From positions 62,001-126,000 of the forward strand of contig NZ_JAJNQN010000005.1 of the NCBI RefSeq assembly GCF_022227845.1: a stretch of 64,000 bases of DNA. Direction: 5' to 3'. Below the pieces are notes generated by a model that did not search any database, had not been told where the DNA came from, and saw only the letters and a program-made list of their open reading frames with translations. The number at the start of each line of letters is the position of its first letter. Position 1 is the first letter of the stretch. Source of the stretch: Ectothiorhodospira lacustris (lineage in GTDB: Bacteria; Pseudomonadota; Gammaproteobacteria; Ectothiorhodospirales; Ectothiorhodospiraceae). Both the position numbers and the translations under genes were made by a program. Shown here piece by piece: positions 63,402 to 64,000 of the stretch.

Positions 63402-64000
63402 ATGACCAAAGCGACCCAAACCCGCGACATGCAGGCCCAATGGAACACCTCCCACCTGGATGCCGGGAATGCCGCCTACCTGGACCAGCTCTACGAAACC
63501 TACCTGGAAGATCCGCAACAAGTCCCGGAGGCCTGGCGAGCATATTTCGAAGACATGACCCGAGCCGGCCGGGAACCCCAGGTCATTCACAGCCGGATCC
63601 GCGAGGAATTCCGCCAGATGGCCGAGGCCGGCACCCAGCGCGGCCTGCCCATGGGCAGCCTGGAACATGAACGCAAGCAGGTCCGCGTACTCCAGTACAT
63701 CAACGCCCACCGCTTTCTGGGCCACCTGCAGGCCGACCTGGACCCGCTGGGCCTGTACGAACCCAACACCGTCCTGCCGGAACTGACCCTGGAACACCAC
63801 GAACTCTCGGAAGACGATCTGGACACCGTCTTCAATACCGGCTCCCTGTTCGGCCCCAGGGAAGCCTCCCTGCGGGAGATCACCCGCATCCTCAAGAGCA
63901 CCTACTGCAAGACCCTGGGTGCCGAATACATGCACATTACCGAGACCACGGAAAAACGCTGGCTGCAGGAACGCCTGGAGCCGGTGCGCGGTGAACCCGG
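63402..64000 (+). CDS. sucA: 2-oxoglutarate dehydrogenase E1 component (partial, C-terminus beyond right edge)
   Basis: N-terminal ~199 residues of the thiamine-diphosphate E1 subunit that decarboxylates 2-oxoglutarate in the TCA cycle. The start MTKATQTRDMQAQWNTSHLD and YLDQLYETYLEDPQQVPEAW are the E2-binding head typical of SucA. RVLQYINAHRFLGHLQADLD, LDTVFNTGSLFG and YCKTLGAEYMHITETTEKRW follow. The frame is open to the last base. The ATG at 63402 follows a good candidate promoter. The cofactor-binding core is outside the window, so only family membership can be checked here. Confidence 0.93.
   Translation, partial: MTKATQTRDMQAQWNTSHLDAGNAAYLDQLYETYLEDPQQVPEAWRAYFEDMTRAGREPQVIHSRIREEFRQMAEAGTQRGLPMGSLEHERKQVRVLQYINAHRFLGHLQADLDPLGLYEPNTVLPELTLEHHELSEDDLDTVFNTGSLFGPREASLREITRILKSTYCKTLGAEYMHITETTEKRWLQERLEPVRGEP

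Overview
The window looks like a chromosomal segment of a GC-rich, salt-adapted gammaproteobacterium, most likely from the Ectothiorhodospiraceae or a close relative. This is inferred from gene content and order, not from a database search. The pointers are the mnmG-rsmG-parA order, a ResB/CcsA cytochrome c maturation pair with a cytochrome c4, a polA/engB neighbourhood with a small-RNA locus between the two genes, a bacterial sucrose synthase, a persulfide-dioxygenase-like enzyme, and several osmotic-stress genes (ProVWX-type betaine importer, BCCT carrier, MscS channel).

Layout: 1-3135 is the mnmG/rsmG/parA block, with parA cut by the left edge. 3186-10780 holds a PfkB sugar kinase, a porin, the glycine-betaine ABC importer (V, W and X, with a repeat array between W and X) and a BCCT carrier. 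11107-19065 is housekeeping (xthA, pyrE, argB, algC-like mutase, dut, coaBC) plus small exported or unknown proteins. 19270-21286 holds an MFS carrier and an exported protein with a run of 12 aspartates. 21373-36701 is an accessory region: a four-gene minus-strand operon of exported or membrane proteins (beta-propeller, multi-TM protein, 1456-residue protein, FGE-fold protein), a persulfide dioxygenase, a divergent 1140-residue exported multi-domain protein, a DUF2845-like protein, and an exported RNase with a barstar-type inhibitor. 36711-46225 holds sucrose synthase and, divergent from it across a palindromic operator, a MarR regulator followed by an N-carbamoyl-amino-acid hydrolase, an isochorismatase-fold amidase, an aspartate-carbamoyltransferase-like enzyme with an altered amino-acid pocket, an asparagine-synthetase-like amidotransferase and an MscS channel. 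46474-52539 has a fructokinase-like enzyme, an EEP hydrolase, ccsA, resB and cytochrome c4. 52710-57872 has engB, two tandem candidate small RNAs, polA, a LOG-family protein and a DUF2782 protein. 57873-64000 has a decayed LysR-like relic, a diguanylate cyclase with a periplasmic sensor, an orphan TRAP binding protein, uvrD and the start of sucA.

The strongest candidate for an undescribed system is the marR-to-mscS cluster at 39173-46225. It contains the enzyme types needed to carbamoylate an amino acid, amidate its carboxylate, and remove both groups again, next to an osmotic-release channel. This fits biosynthesis and turnover of a carbamoylated, amidated amino-acid osmolyte such as N-alpha-carbamoyl-glutamine 1-amide, a compatible solute I recall being reported from Ectothiorhodospira marismortui. 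The second candidate is the tandem pair of C-rich-loop small RNAs at the Spot 42/ErsA position. The third is the exported-protein operon at 21373-30776, in which two adjacent proteins share an N-terminal domain I do not recognise.

A dispersed palindromic repeat (consensus core: TCACTCCCGCG...CGCGGGAATGAC) occupies most intergenic gaps, often in tandem. It even supplies the last codons and stop of the mscS gene. No tRNA, rRNA, CRISPR array or intact insertion sequence was seen.
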